From Malachius bipustulatus (taxonomy: Eukaryota > Arthropoda > Insecta > Coleoptera > Melyridae): a DNA stretch of 64,000 nucleotides. The notes beneath the pieces were generated by a model, which had not been told where the DNA came from, did no database searches, and was given only the letters and a program-made list of their open reading frames with translations. This document shows, piece by piece, positions 22,801 to 34,800 of this stretch; position 1 is the stretch's first letter; every line of letters starts with the position of its first letter. The position numbers were made by a program, and so were the translations under genes. Where the stretch lies: the NCBI GenBank assembly GCA_910589415.1, contig OU342635.1, forward strand, positions 14,322,001 through 14,386,000, read 5' to 3'.

Positions 22801-25800
22801 ACTTAAGTGCAACAGTAAGTAAGGCCACATCCGTACTCATGGTGTGCAAGAGAATGGCGGGGAATGCATGGGGTTGTAACCCATCCATTTTACGCTGGAT
22901 GTACACCATGCTAGTGAGACCCATCATCACATACGGAGCGGTCGTCTGGTACAAGAGGACCAAGCTAATAACAGCGAGGAAAACACTCGAGAAGATCCAG
23001 AGACTTGCATGCCTCTGCATCACAGGAGCAATGAGAACATGCCCAACAGCAGCGTTGGAAGTAATTCTAGATCTCACACCACTGCACTTAGTGATTGAGA
23101 GAAGTGCCGCAGAGGCTCAACTAAGAATGTCAAGAATGGGGATCAGGGGGGGACTACGGACCGAGGGGAATCAACCCCTGAACATCTGTAAAAACCTCCT
23201 GATAATGCCAAAAGACAAAACTGTCAAGAAATTCAGCTTCAAGAGAAATTTCATCATGGAACTGTCTACGAAAGAAGAATGGAGCAACACATCCATTCAC
23301 ACTCTCAAAGACGGTACAATAAGATGGTACACAGACGGCTCAAAGGACACCGAGGGAACTGGGGCAGGAGTATATAGGCCAGGCACCAACTACTCCGAGC
23401 CGATGGGAACATCCCCAAGCATACTTCAAGCGGAACTGTACGCAATAGAAGTATGCGCCCAAATAAACCTCGACAGAAACTATAAAAATAGGGAAATAGC
23501 AATACTGACAGACAGTCAAGCAGCCATAAAGACGCTGAGCTCCCCTATCATCAGCTCAAAAATGGCATGGAACTGCCTACAAAAACTCAATAAACTAGGC
23601 AGAGAGAACAAAATTCACCTCAAATGGATACCAGGACACACTGGGATTGAGGGAAACGAACGTGCCCACTCATTGGCAAGAAAAGGAGCATCGACACCCT
23701 TTATAGGACCAGAACCATTCTGTAGCCTCGAAAACACGTTCTTCAAGGCAGAACTTCGGAAGGAAGAAGAAAAACTGAGAGAAATCCATTGGAATAACCT
23801 CTCAGGATTGAGACAATCCAAGGAGCTCCTCGGGAACTTTAACCGAGAAAGGTCAAGGAAACTCCTGACCCTCAACAAAGGAAGTCTCAGAATGCTAACA
23901 GGATTCCTAACAAGCCATTGCAAGCTCAATGGACACCTGAGGAAACTTGGTATAGAAAAAGATGGCGTTTGCAGACTCAGCAGGGAAGAAAACGAGACGC
24001 CTCGTCACCTATTGATGAACTGCGAAGCACTAGAACGTGAAAGAAACGATGTTCTGGGCCAACACCAGCTCAACGGGGGGGCTTTGCCCGGCCTTGATCC
24101 CCTTCAAATCCTGAAATTCCTAAGGGAAGCGGAGTTGGAGAGGCTGCATGCTTCAATGAAGGGAATATACTCCAAAGGAGCAGAGAAGAGGGGGCACAAT
24201 AGATCTGTAATAGGTCGCAGCGCATCTGACACCCTCAATATAAATATCAATCAATATCAATTGGCCTCGTGATAGTGGTTTTCTCAATTCCAGGTATGCC
24301 AATATGTGATGGTGTCCAGATTAGTGTGCTGGCTACTACAAGAGAGGCAAGTTGATTGGAGGAGTCGTGAATGGTTAACAGAAGGGGATGATCTGTATAA
24401 ATGTTGCATACTACTAGGTGGTTGTGGTCAGAAGTTCGTCAATTCATAGTAAGTTTGATAGCAAATACTTCGCCTCTATGGACGCTGGAGAAAAATGGTA
24501 GAAGACGTGTTGAGATGCTTCGGTGAATAGAGGTTTGTTTCAGACGTGTGGTCTCAAAATTTATATGCCTGGTGGTAAGAGGTGTTGATTTTTGGTTGTG
24601 TCGTGCCCCAGGACGTGAAAAGGGAAATTAATTTTAAAGTTGTCTGGGAGAGGTCTGCTTATGTTGTAAAGAATGAGGGAGAGAATTTGAAGTACCGGTT
24701 GTAGCCTGAATTGATTAATATTTGTGTCAGGAAAGTTTATTAGCAATGAAGCAGGCTTTTGTTGATTACCAGATATTCTAGAAAAGTATTACAATATAGG
24801 ATTTGCCGACGTTCCAGCCATAAAGATGGTTCATTGGCCTCACAGTAAATACTTCAGGCGGAGCTGAATCGGTAGACTCCTAGAGAGATTCGCAGTGCTG
24901 TGTTTTACACTGTATTGAGAGATCTGACCTGACCTAGCTGACATGTATATGAAGCTGCCATAATCAAGTCTTGGTTGTATGAGGAAACTGTATATTCTCA
25001 ATAGGGCATCCTCATCAGCCCATTCACTGGTATAGTGAGATAATTTTTTTTAGGATATCGAGTCTACTCATACAATTAGTTTTGATATTTTTAATGTGAT
25101 ATCTCCAGTGGAGTCTGCTGTTGAAGGTCAGTCCAAGAATTTGGTGGTGATCAACCGCTAAATTTCTCCGTTGAGACTTGTATATCTGGGGTACACTTGG
25201 TTAATATGTTCTCCGGCTAAACCTGATTACCTTGGATTTCACGAGTGAGAACTGGAGACCAGACAACTGCGATAACGTCTTGTTTCTTTAGGAATGCATT
25301 GGCAATGTTTGTCTGCAGTACTGCTGGAATGTCCATTCTGCTCGTTGCGGTCTGAATCCTGATTGGGAGGGGTTGATTACCTATCTCGTGTTTCTGAAGC
25401 TACCACAGGAGCCTCTTGTTGACCATTTTCTCCACCAGATTTTACATCTGTTTTTGTAAGGGAGATCGGCATGTAGGAGTTGGGATCATTTGAAGGTTCG
25501 TTAGGCTTCTTAATGGGAAGAATGATAGATTTTCGCAACACTTTTGGGAATTTTCTTTTGGACCAGATGTTATTGTTATGATAAATCTCAAGCAGTTTGG
25601 GAAGACTGGAGGCTGGTAAGTTTTACATAGTCAACCTTATGATAGTCAATACCTTTCAATTATTATATAAAATTGGCTGAATTCAAAACTCTTGAACTAT
25701 AGCTATTATACAAAGCGGGATTTTTTACAAAAAATCACAACTTTTTCTCCATTTAACCGAACAGTCTGAATCTCTAACTGTTTCCGATATCTCAATACTG

Positions 25801-28800
25801 GCACCATGAAATTTACCCTCTGTTTACCTAAGAGATTTTATGATCTTTTGTGCGCTAATTTAACTTCAATAATGTGACACAGGGCATCCTTTATGAGCGC
25901 CCTTTATACCCTTGTGGTACTTTTAGGAAAAAATTTTGCATGGTGATATGAATTATTATTAAACAATTGTGTCTATATTTTTATTTATTTAATAGCAACT
26001 ATAATTAATATTGTGGTTATCATTCTAAGTTCAGTTGAATGTATCACAACATTTTCAAGGCTTTGTTTTTTGACCTTAAGCTCTACATTATTACCCACAA
26101 GCCGCAAACTGTTTTTAACTTGTTCTCACGAATGCATTTCTCATTGCAATCGTTCTTCTTCAAATAATGATTGTTTTGTTAAACGACCTTAGAATAATTA
26201 GTGACCCCGATACAAATTACCGCAATTCATATCTACGAAACCACTTCATAGTCATAGAGATGCTTCTAAGACTTATTTGAATAATAATTGAATATTTATA
26301 AATAATAAATAAAATCAAAATGGAAAAAAACCTGCACTCATAAAACGAAAATTTTATTTGTTTTAAGTCGCTAATGACAGATTTGTATCACTTTTTGTGC
26401 TATGCTAGATGTAATTCTAAATTAGGTACTTTCAATAGAAAAACCCTAGAAGATATTTTTTCTCGTGTAAACTGAATACGTGAGCATGCTGTAGGTGTAA
26501 TAAAAATTAAAAAAGATTTATTTGAAAGTTTATTGCTAATCTATTTTCCTCGCTTATGAAATTTTTTTCTAATATGTTAGTGAATAAAATCTTTTTCTCG
26601 CAGATGGCAAGCATAGAAGTATCCCTCTCCACTCCGCGTCGTCGCAAATCCATCATTCCAGCTTCGCCGTCCCTACGGTCGCTCCCCAAGGAAGTCGCCG
26701 TCAAAGAATTGGAGAACCTGCGCAACGCGCTGCGCGACAGGGAAAATCTCATACAGAGCCTGCGCGGACATCTGGGTGGGTCCCGTTTGGGTATTGCGGC
26801 GCTTAAGGCTAACGGGAGCAGGGAACTGTCGGAGGGTGAGAAAAAACAGGTAGAGGAGAGACTAAACAGGCTGAAGATTGACGTGGAAAATAAGAGAGTC
26901 ACCATCAAAAATCTTAAGGTGGCTCTTGAGAAACTTGACATCACTGAGTAAGTATATTAAGTACTGGTCACTTCACTTTGTGAATATCGATAAAATAAAG
27001 TAGCAGTTTTTTAAATTCTTACGAGGATACCGCCTCTTGGAGATTGTGGTCCATATTTGTCTGGCATCTCTTTTCCGACAAACTTTTATAAGGCGATGAT
27101 AAGCTACATCTGAAAGTCTAGGAAAACGCTTAGGTATAGTTAGTTTAACATTTTTTTTAGAATACCAGAAGAAGAATTTGTATATTTTTTTCCAATTTTG
27201 TATAATGGGTGCTGAGAAGAGTTCCATTTCTTGAATATGTCCTTGAGTGGATGTCATAGCAACCTTCTTATGGCACTCTTAACACCTACGCGATTGACAA
27301 AAAGCAAAAAAACTGATCTTATTGGAGTTTGCATTTCTGTTCGTTTCAATCACAATATCCTTTTTTGCCCTACTGTCGATTAAGTTGCTGGTTTATTCCA
27401 GAAAACCAGAAAACTGTAACTCAAGACAAAGGTGTAAAATGCATGAGAAGTCTAGAACTGCTCGGCTTACCTATTTTTATTCTTATAGGAGCTCCGATAC
27501 TCTGTCAATCTTTTTTGTCAATATGTCAATACTTTTTTGTATCTCTTCCACTCTTGACTTGAAGCATTGATCTTTTAGAGGGACCAGCGGATCAGAAATC
27601 GGATCTGTTATCTTCTAGGACCTACTAAGCTCAGATGGATAGAGCGAAGTCGATTGGGGTAAAGGTCTTGGGTTCGATTCATCGGGCAGCCCGAATCATT
27701 TTCGTATTAATTTTCCGATGCGTGTGAAAAAATATTCGATCGCAGAAAAAAGAAAACTTTTCCAAACAAGAGCATAAGAATAGAAAGACCATCTATCAAA
27801 CCATAAATTGCAATTTCATTGATGCCTCTTACGTTGATTTCTCAATGAAATATCGTTAATTTGATATTACAAAATATGCCAATTGGCCGCCTATTACATG
27901 CTCAGACGGAGGATGAAAAAACCAAGCAAGGCGTACCTATACTTATGAAAAATGTGGGATCATAGATATTCATGTAAGAATTTACTCGCCTGGCTACAGC
28001 GATTACACAACCACTCTTCATGAACTACCCAAGTTTTTACTCCGAGAACCGGCAAATAATACCAGGCCGCGGATAATTGATCAATTACCCACGAGAAGTG
28101 TTGTGCTAGCTCCCACTTGGAGTTTTCCAGCTGCAAATAATTACCTTACAGGAGTTGATTCAAAGTTGACGTTTTGACAGCGTAGCTGAATGAGCTAATA
28201 TTATTTTACCATTTTTGTACGAGCGAATCTTAAAAATATTCTCCTCGAACAAGTGATTGGAATGGGCACAGGAGAATAATTCATAATGCTTGTACCCACT
28301 CAGTACATGATCTATTAATAGGTATCATAATATAAGTGACAAGGTCTCCTGTTAACATTATTGTAGCTTCAGTTAATAAAATTTATATTAAGTTTATGCG
28401 TGCTGTTTATGCATTCCAAAGGGGACAGTGGATCTGCCCCCTTTAATAATAATACAATCAGCTGATTGTTTAAATCAGTTTAGAGTTTAAATAATTTCTA
28501 GCATATCCTTGCAATAGTTTCAGAAAAATTTACTTCCCAAGAAAAGAAAGCTGGTGTTCCCATTCGGCGATTGAAATCACGCTAAATTTATGAAAACAAA
28601 ATTTTTCTGTTAAGGTGAATCTTTTGAATAACTAAGGAGATAGTAGAGGGTAGATAACTTGAACACACCTTAAACCACTTACCTTATGGATCTTAGAAAC
28701 GGAATGGGATAATGGGAATAAGATATTAAGGTTAGTGGCAATCAATTCGCTGTTCTGTTCATTTAGAAACTTGAAGTTCAGCGCACAGATATGGCTCTGG

Positions 28801-31800
28801 ATGCATTAGTGCATGGATCATAATCTGCATGAGCGAAAGAACGTGGATCAGTATAAGAACGTGAATAAATGAATGAACCAAGCAAGGTAATGGCCTGCCC
28901 GAAGCATACCGAAAGTCTATTTACTTTGATCAAGCTGCTAATAGATGATGCTACATGCATTTTACAACAAAACCGGCAATCAATTAGTTCATGTCAGTAC
29001 TGATTACTGTAATTTATTTGCTTCAGAGTCTTCAGACATATGCACTTATAGTTTAGTTATAATCTTTAAACTTTATTGCTAATGTTGCATTAATCGTAGA
29101 TGGTATAGGTCTAGTCTTACCAGGCAGAGATGCCCGCATTCGTTGATAATCTGAAATGGATCGCACCTAGGTAGGATGATAAGGAAAATATTTCCATCGC
29201 CCTCATTAAATCAGCCCGAATCAAAAAAGCAAACAGTGCAAGCATTAGGTACGTAAATACCTAAAGGTAAAATTGTTAGGAAATTAAATACAGCTACGCG
29301 CAGTTACATCAATAGAAACGATTCCTGCCAGCACATTAAATATTCATAAAATAGAAGCGCTCTAGCTAGTGGAGTTCCAGCACTTTTAACAACATCGAAG
29401 AGACGGCTAAGCTAGGGTAGAAGTTGACCAGATGGTAGGCAGGGTATTGTAAAAGACACTCTCGAAACGCGTGACGGAGAAAAGGATGACCTAGATACAG
29501 ACCAGGTAAAAGAATGTGAAATCACGAATCAGACAATAACTCTATTCAAAGACAATAGTAACTCGTTAAGTATTATACCCACGAGAAGGAAAATGACACC
29601 AATCGATAAAACGAATAAATAAATGACCACAGCCGAAAATTCGCTGCGGTCCCGAAACTGCAAGTAGGTAGGAACGCAAAATGAAGGTGGAACCGGTGTA
29701 ATTATAATAGCTAGACACAATGGAAAGGTACAGAACGCGTTGACCGATTTGAAGGAAAATTTAGGTAGTTGAAGTTTAGGACAATTCAGTAAGGTAGCCG
29801 CGAGGTCAAATCGCTAAGTCTCGTAATTAGGAAAATATGATAAGAAACAAATCACGGTATAAGGCAGTGCCAGTAAGGTGCATTGTTGCTTGTCGTGTTT
29901 AGAAGGCGGACCACCGCTTCTATAAAAGCAGACGTCTCACAGCTGTTCTCTCTCAGACGAAATCTGACTTCCTAACCCTTTATACGGTACCCAGAGATGC
30001 CATATAGCGGACTCCGGGGCTACCTAATCCTTATCTATACCCGAAAATGCGACCAGAGATGGCATAGCGGACTCCGGTCGAATTTCCCTCATCTACCTTG
30101 GAAAAACTCCAGTTGAAAATCTGAAAAGGGCAAAACAATCGTTTCCCGTCAATTTCTAATCACAATTCTAATAAAACTCGACCAGAGATGGCATAGCGGA
30201 CTCCGGCCGAGTTTCCTTTACCTATCCCGGGAAATCCCAGTGCAACATACTTCAATCGCATCATCGAATAGGTAAACAGCGACAGACATCTCCGCCATTC
30301 CCGCAATATACCGGATAGTCTGTAAACGAAACAAAAGCAAAACGAAATAATAAGAAAGCACAGGTGTGCAAAAGAGTGGAATCCGAAATGGATTAGAGTT
30401 TGAAAAATGCATGAAAGGGATCTCTCTTCGCTTTCAATTTTTTTGTACTCTCTATGCAAAATCACAGCCCCTCTCGCACTTCACCATTTTACGCCCTTGC
30501 AAACGAATTCTCTCGCTCATCACTCGCTTTTAGACATCCGACAGGACGCCAACAGTTAACAACAAGTCTTAGTAAATTTCCACGCTTTTCCGAAAGAAAT
30601 CCCAATCGACCGAGACACAATGAGTCATAGTAGGTTCTTTTGCGCATCCGTTTCGGCCATAGTAATCCTGGCATACCTCAATCAAAGAGCAGGGGTGACT
30701 ACGGTAAAAACTACGGTAAACACAACGTAAACAATCACGGCGGTCCTATTAGGGGAAACCCAGAGGTAAATAGACGATCACACGGTGGCTTTTCGCGAAA
30801 GACGGGGGGACCCGGGTCCTCTCAGTTACAAATCATAATAACATTTGCTTTGTAATTTTTATATTTTGACGTCATTCTGATTGCACCAAAATATGTAACA
30901 GGCGGGCCAATTATTGGCATATTTTGGCCAATTGGCATATCATAAGTAAACTTCTCTCAAGCATCTGCTAGGACGTAAGCTTAGGTACAATCTCTTGGGG
31001 GCTAGTTGTAAGCGGACCTTGGGGATTCCTTCCATGATAGACCAATGGCGCTTTGGAAAAATTGGCCACCTCTTTTATTAATAATTTTATTCAAACACTC
31101 AAAAATAAATTAACTTTAAACGCGAGAGGACTCTGAATCATTATGTTGTAATGTCTCCTATTTCAACACAATAAGGAATCATACTCAGGGGACCGTTGAT
31201 AAAAAAAAAGTAAACTTATTTCTACCACAAAAAAGCTGCAGAATCGTCAAAATTTCAGGGGTTTTCAATAATAATACCGACAGATTCGTGACTCGTCATT
31301 ATGTCTTGGAGAAAATTACTGTCCATGCAGTTTGCTTTTACTCTTTAATAACAAGTTTAATCTTTCTAGTAACATCGATGTAAGAATACAACAAGCAGAA
31401 CTTGAATATCAGCTAGGAAGAGAGGAACTGAACTTATTAACTCTTCTTGAAGAAACGAGAACTTTGCAGATGTGTTTGGAGGAATCAAACAAAATCTCAA
31501 CTCAGTCCCATACTTTGTATAGGTAATTTTAACCATCTAACAATATTACATTTAATTTTCTTAATTAAGTACTTAATTTCCAGTTGTGTTAATGGAAACG
31601 ACGTAGTTATACTTGTAGCCGTAGAAGCGACTTACGACGAAAACAACCCAAAATTCGGGGCTGCTCAAAGAGACTCGGTGCCCGGTTTATGGGTCGAATG
31701 GGCTTTGGAAGAAACAGGAATGTGTAAAGACGATAGGTAAGTGAACCTGCTAGATAAGGTTAATTACTGTAATTATAACTATAAGGAAGTTAAGGAAGTC

Positions 31801-34800
31801 AAGAATGAGAAACTAAAGAAACTACACTGAACAATACTAATACTGAAAATGGAAGTTACTGTGACACACGCACATACGAATACGAAAGGATGAAGCAAGC
31901 ATAATATAATCGCAAGCCATAATGCGTTATTCACGTTTCTATGGAGAGATAATTTCAGTTAGAGCAGGTGAATACCGGATTCACGGGTGGAAGGTTACAA
32001 TAATAATTTTAACTAATTCCCATTGTCTTGCGCATCCGTTTCTCTAAGCCTTGGACTCTGGTATACGTACAACCGCGAGTATGGTTAAATTACAATGTAC
32101 TGATAGAAATTTACTTAACTTGGGCTAAAATGTAATGGAGAATGAGAATTTCAGAAAATGTTTACCAATTTGGCTGTAAATGAATTTTTTTATAATACAC
32201 TTTAGCATAAATGCGATATTAAATGCAGATAAAGAAAAATGAACCGACAGAGAAAGGTAGAATAGGAAAATATCAGTCAACACAAAAGAAAATCAATGAA
32301 AGATTGTACAAAACCATGATAAATTTAAAAATTAAAAGTGAGAGTTTTTAATGCGTAACGGTATTACATGATGACAAGGTAACTTCGATTTAATTATTTC
32401 TTGGTTTAAATAGAAGTAAATCCACTAATTACCGTAACACTGAAGACATTGATTCGATCTAATTAGAACAATGTTCTTTCATATTGTGTGAACAACAAGT
32501 TTACTTTACTCACTCTGGTACTTAATTATTGTGAATATTATTAGCGTCGTGCAATTTACACATGATTGTACTGCTTTTCTCAGCCAGCTTGAAAATCTTG
32601 ATACACATTTTATTAAATCAAACGGTACATAACAAACTATTATTCAAGCCTAATTAGTTTCTGTTCAGGTTAACTTGTTAATAATTTGTTTTCAGAGACT
32701 GTTTACTCAATTGTTTATTACAAAATATACAGTTGCATAAGTGTGCAGTTTGCTGTGTTGATATAATATTTAAAGTCATTGTTTGTGCTTGAAGAATACT
32801 TCTCTTTTCAAGTTCCCAAAACACTTGTTACCTCTACCTGCATTTGCATTATCAAATAGGTCACACTAAATGGTTGAAAGTCGTTGCAATTAGTATGGAG
32901 AATTTTTTACACTCATAAATTGTTAATCTTTTTACCACCATAACAGGAACCAATTGGATTTTACTTGAAAATTGACTTGATAAGAGTCGTCCTTTTCGAT
33001 ACTCATGGACAGTTGTTTTGAATTAATAGTTGAATGAATTGCTTTTCTACGATCACGCAGAGTCTTCTAATTCCAATTCCATATACTTCCCTAAAGTCTG
33101 TATCTGTACACTAACTTTCTACACGGTATCGGGATTTTAAGCACAGAATGGGCCCTATCTAAGGGACATTTTCAGGTGTTACAACGTCAGTGAGATCAGC
33201 GAGATTCCTAATGATAGGAGCTGAATTAGGCATAAGGGTACCAAGTCTCTACTTTCTCACTGTTACTGGGTAGGTGTGATTCTTGTTGTAGTTAGGCGAA
33301 ATACACTCAGCAAGTACACCTCCTCAAGCGCCTCTACAATAATTATTGTGCCTACTTCACTGGAAGTTAACCTAATTCTTAGTCTTGGGATACTACTACT
33401 ATGATGCTCATGGGATAGTTCATCTAATCTTCCACAGAGTTCGAGTTTTCGGTTAGTGAACGTCGAAGTAATCATACATTGTCAATCATTTCTTGCAAAA
33501 CTTCTTTAGCTGCCACTTCTTTAAAAATTCTCATTTTCCATCTATCAGCAATCCACTTCTCGTTTGTTTCCTTGTTCATAAGTCTAAATTACCTACCGCA
33601 TGCGTTCTTTATTCTTTTACCTCTGCTAATTAAATGCACGAAGTAACGAGACTAAAAATTTCATCACCTACATGTTGAGACGAAATTCTTCCTGAGCCGC
33701 TGGAGCGAGACTCGAGTGTCCGGGGTTCCCGCTTTTGCACGCGCAGCGTCGGTCATCCTTATTTTATAAACAACTATAAAAGTCGTTTTTCTGCGTTTCA
33801 GCAGGTTGAAGTTTCCACATCCGTTCGCGTCGCATTCCGATCATTATTATTACGACATTCCCCCCTAACCACGCACTTCTATCGGATATCATAAGAAATA
33901 TTCTCAGAGAGCATATTTATTCCAGAGGGACCTATTTGGTCCGTCACAGACTCCCCCGTGTCGTTGGCGTGGGTCAGACTTAAGTAAAGGATGCCCACGA
34001 CACACGACAAAAACATACGAAACTATCCGATAGTCCCGGTAGGTGAGCCCATGGTAATGAGTCTTGTATTCCCCTAATGGTAGGTGCTTCCCCGAGCTTC
34101 CAAATACTCCAACTTCCAAAATGGTTTGTGCTCCCCCGAACTTCCAAATACTCCAACTTCCAAAATGGTTGGTGCTCCCCCGAGCTTCCAAATATACCAA
34201 CTTCCAAATACACGGTGTCCTGGGGTAGTAGTTTTTGCAACTACGCGGTATGGTCCTGCATAGGGCGAATTTACGGCTGAAATTTTCGATGGCCTTGGCG
34301 CTTGAGTGTGTGTGGGTCTTTATGGCAATTGTTACAAAGGCGGCTTGTATGTGTGTCGTCCCAAAATATGTGCGAGGCTCAAGTCCTAACTAACATATTC
34401 CCTAACATATTTCCCTAGCACCTAGCACCCAACTCCTAACACCTAACAAGAGTCTTCCACCATCGATCCCTGGTTTCGGCACCACTGAGACGAAATTCTT
34501 CCTGAGCCGCTGGAGCGAGACTCGAGTGTCCGGGGTTCCCGCTTTTGCACGCGCAGCGTCCTTATTTTATAAACAACTATAAAAGTCGTTTTTCTGCGTT
34601 TCAGCAGGTTGAAGTTTCCACATCCGTTCGCGTCGCATTCCGATCATTATTATTACGACATTCCCCCCTAACTACGCACTTCTATCGGATATCATAAGAA
34701 ATATTCTCAGAGAGCATATTTATTCCAGAGGGACCTATTTGGTCCGTCACAATGTTGGTAGTGTACCGACCTAAGACGTTAAACATTTTTGGCATTTAGG

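Larger units (their letters stand above)
22270..25620 (-). pseudogene. RNase H-bearing non-LTR element, interrupted by a second element
   Basis: Read on the minus strand from 25620: RT segment (KLLEIYHNNNIWSKRKFPK, LPIKKPNEPSNDP), post-catalytic segment (HHQILGLTFNSRLHWRYHIK near 25100), RNase H (VHRGEVFAIKL near 24470, IYTDHPLLLTIHDSSN, PSHIGIPG near 24300), then a break. It resumes at 22652 with the RNase H tail, and the C-terminal RRLRIGHTRITHN with a CICQKC knuckle (about 22430-22510). Stops and frameshifts are frequent. The catalytic RNase H TDS motif reads TDH. The break is the nested insertion at 22664-24260. Confidence 0.8.
21712..25822. mobile_element. 4.1-kb interval bracketed by inverted arms
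   Basis: About 85 bp at 21712-21795 (around AAATTTCATGATGCCAGC and GGTTAAATGGAGAAAAAG) recur inverted at about 25737-25822, diverged. They enclose the minus-strand non-LTR element and its nested insertion. This looks like an old foldback transposon later filled by retroelements, but two independent insertions of one repeat in opposite directions would look the same. Confidence 0.5.
33676..34751 (-). mobile_element. Miniature non-autonomous LTR retrotransposon (TRIM-like)
   Basis: Two near-identical direct repeats (33676-33948 and 34496-34751) start TGAGACG and end CGTCACA on the + strand. ATGT flanks both outer sides (33672-33675 and 34752-34755), a 4-bp target duplication. On the minus strand, just inside the 34496 repeat, is TGGTGCCGAAACCAGGG, complementary to a tRNA 3' end (CCA included; most like tRNA-His). 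Just inside the other repeat is a GGGGGAG polypurine tract. Both place the element on the minus strand. The 547-bp interior has no coding frame, so it must move with help from another element. Confidence 0.85.

Noticed and set aside
22319..23077. 252-codon minus-strand frame as one protein
   Set aside because: Only its C-terminal part (22319 to about 22652) is real, belonging to the older non-LTR element. The rest is antisense to the younger insert.
26507..26944. 145-codon minus-strand frame
   Set aside because: It is the shadow of gene 1 exon 3, which has splice sites, phase and a coiled-coil sequence on the + strand.
29529..29720. 63-codon minus frame with membrane-like segment
   Set aside because: No start context, partner exons or similarity; hydrophobic runs are common in AT-rich DNA.
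33904..34240. Overlapping minus frames of 86-98 codons with GSSGxHQPFWKLEYLE-type repeats
   Set aside because: The protein repeats come from the 44-bp DNA tandem units inside a non-coding miniature LTR element.
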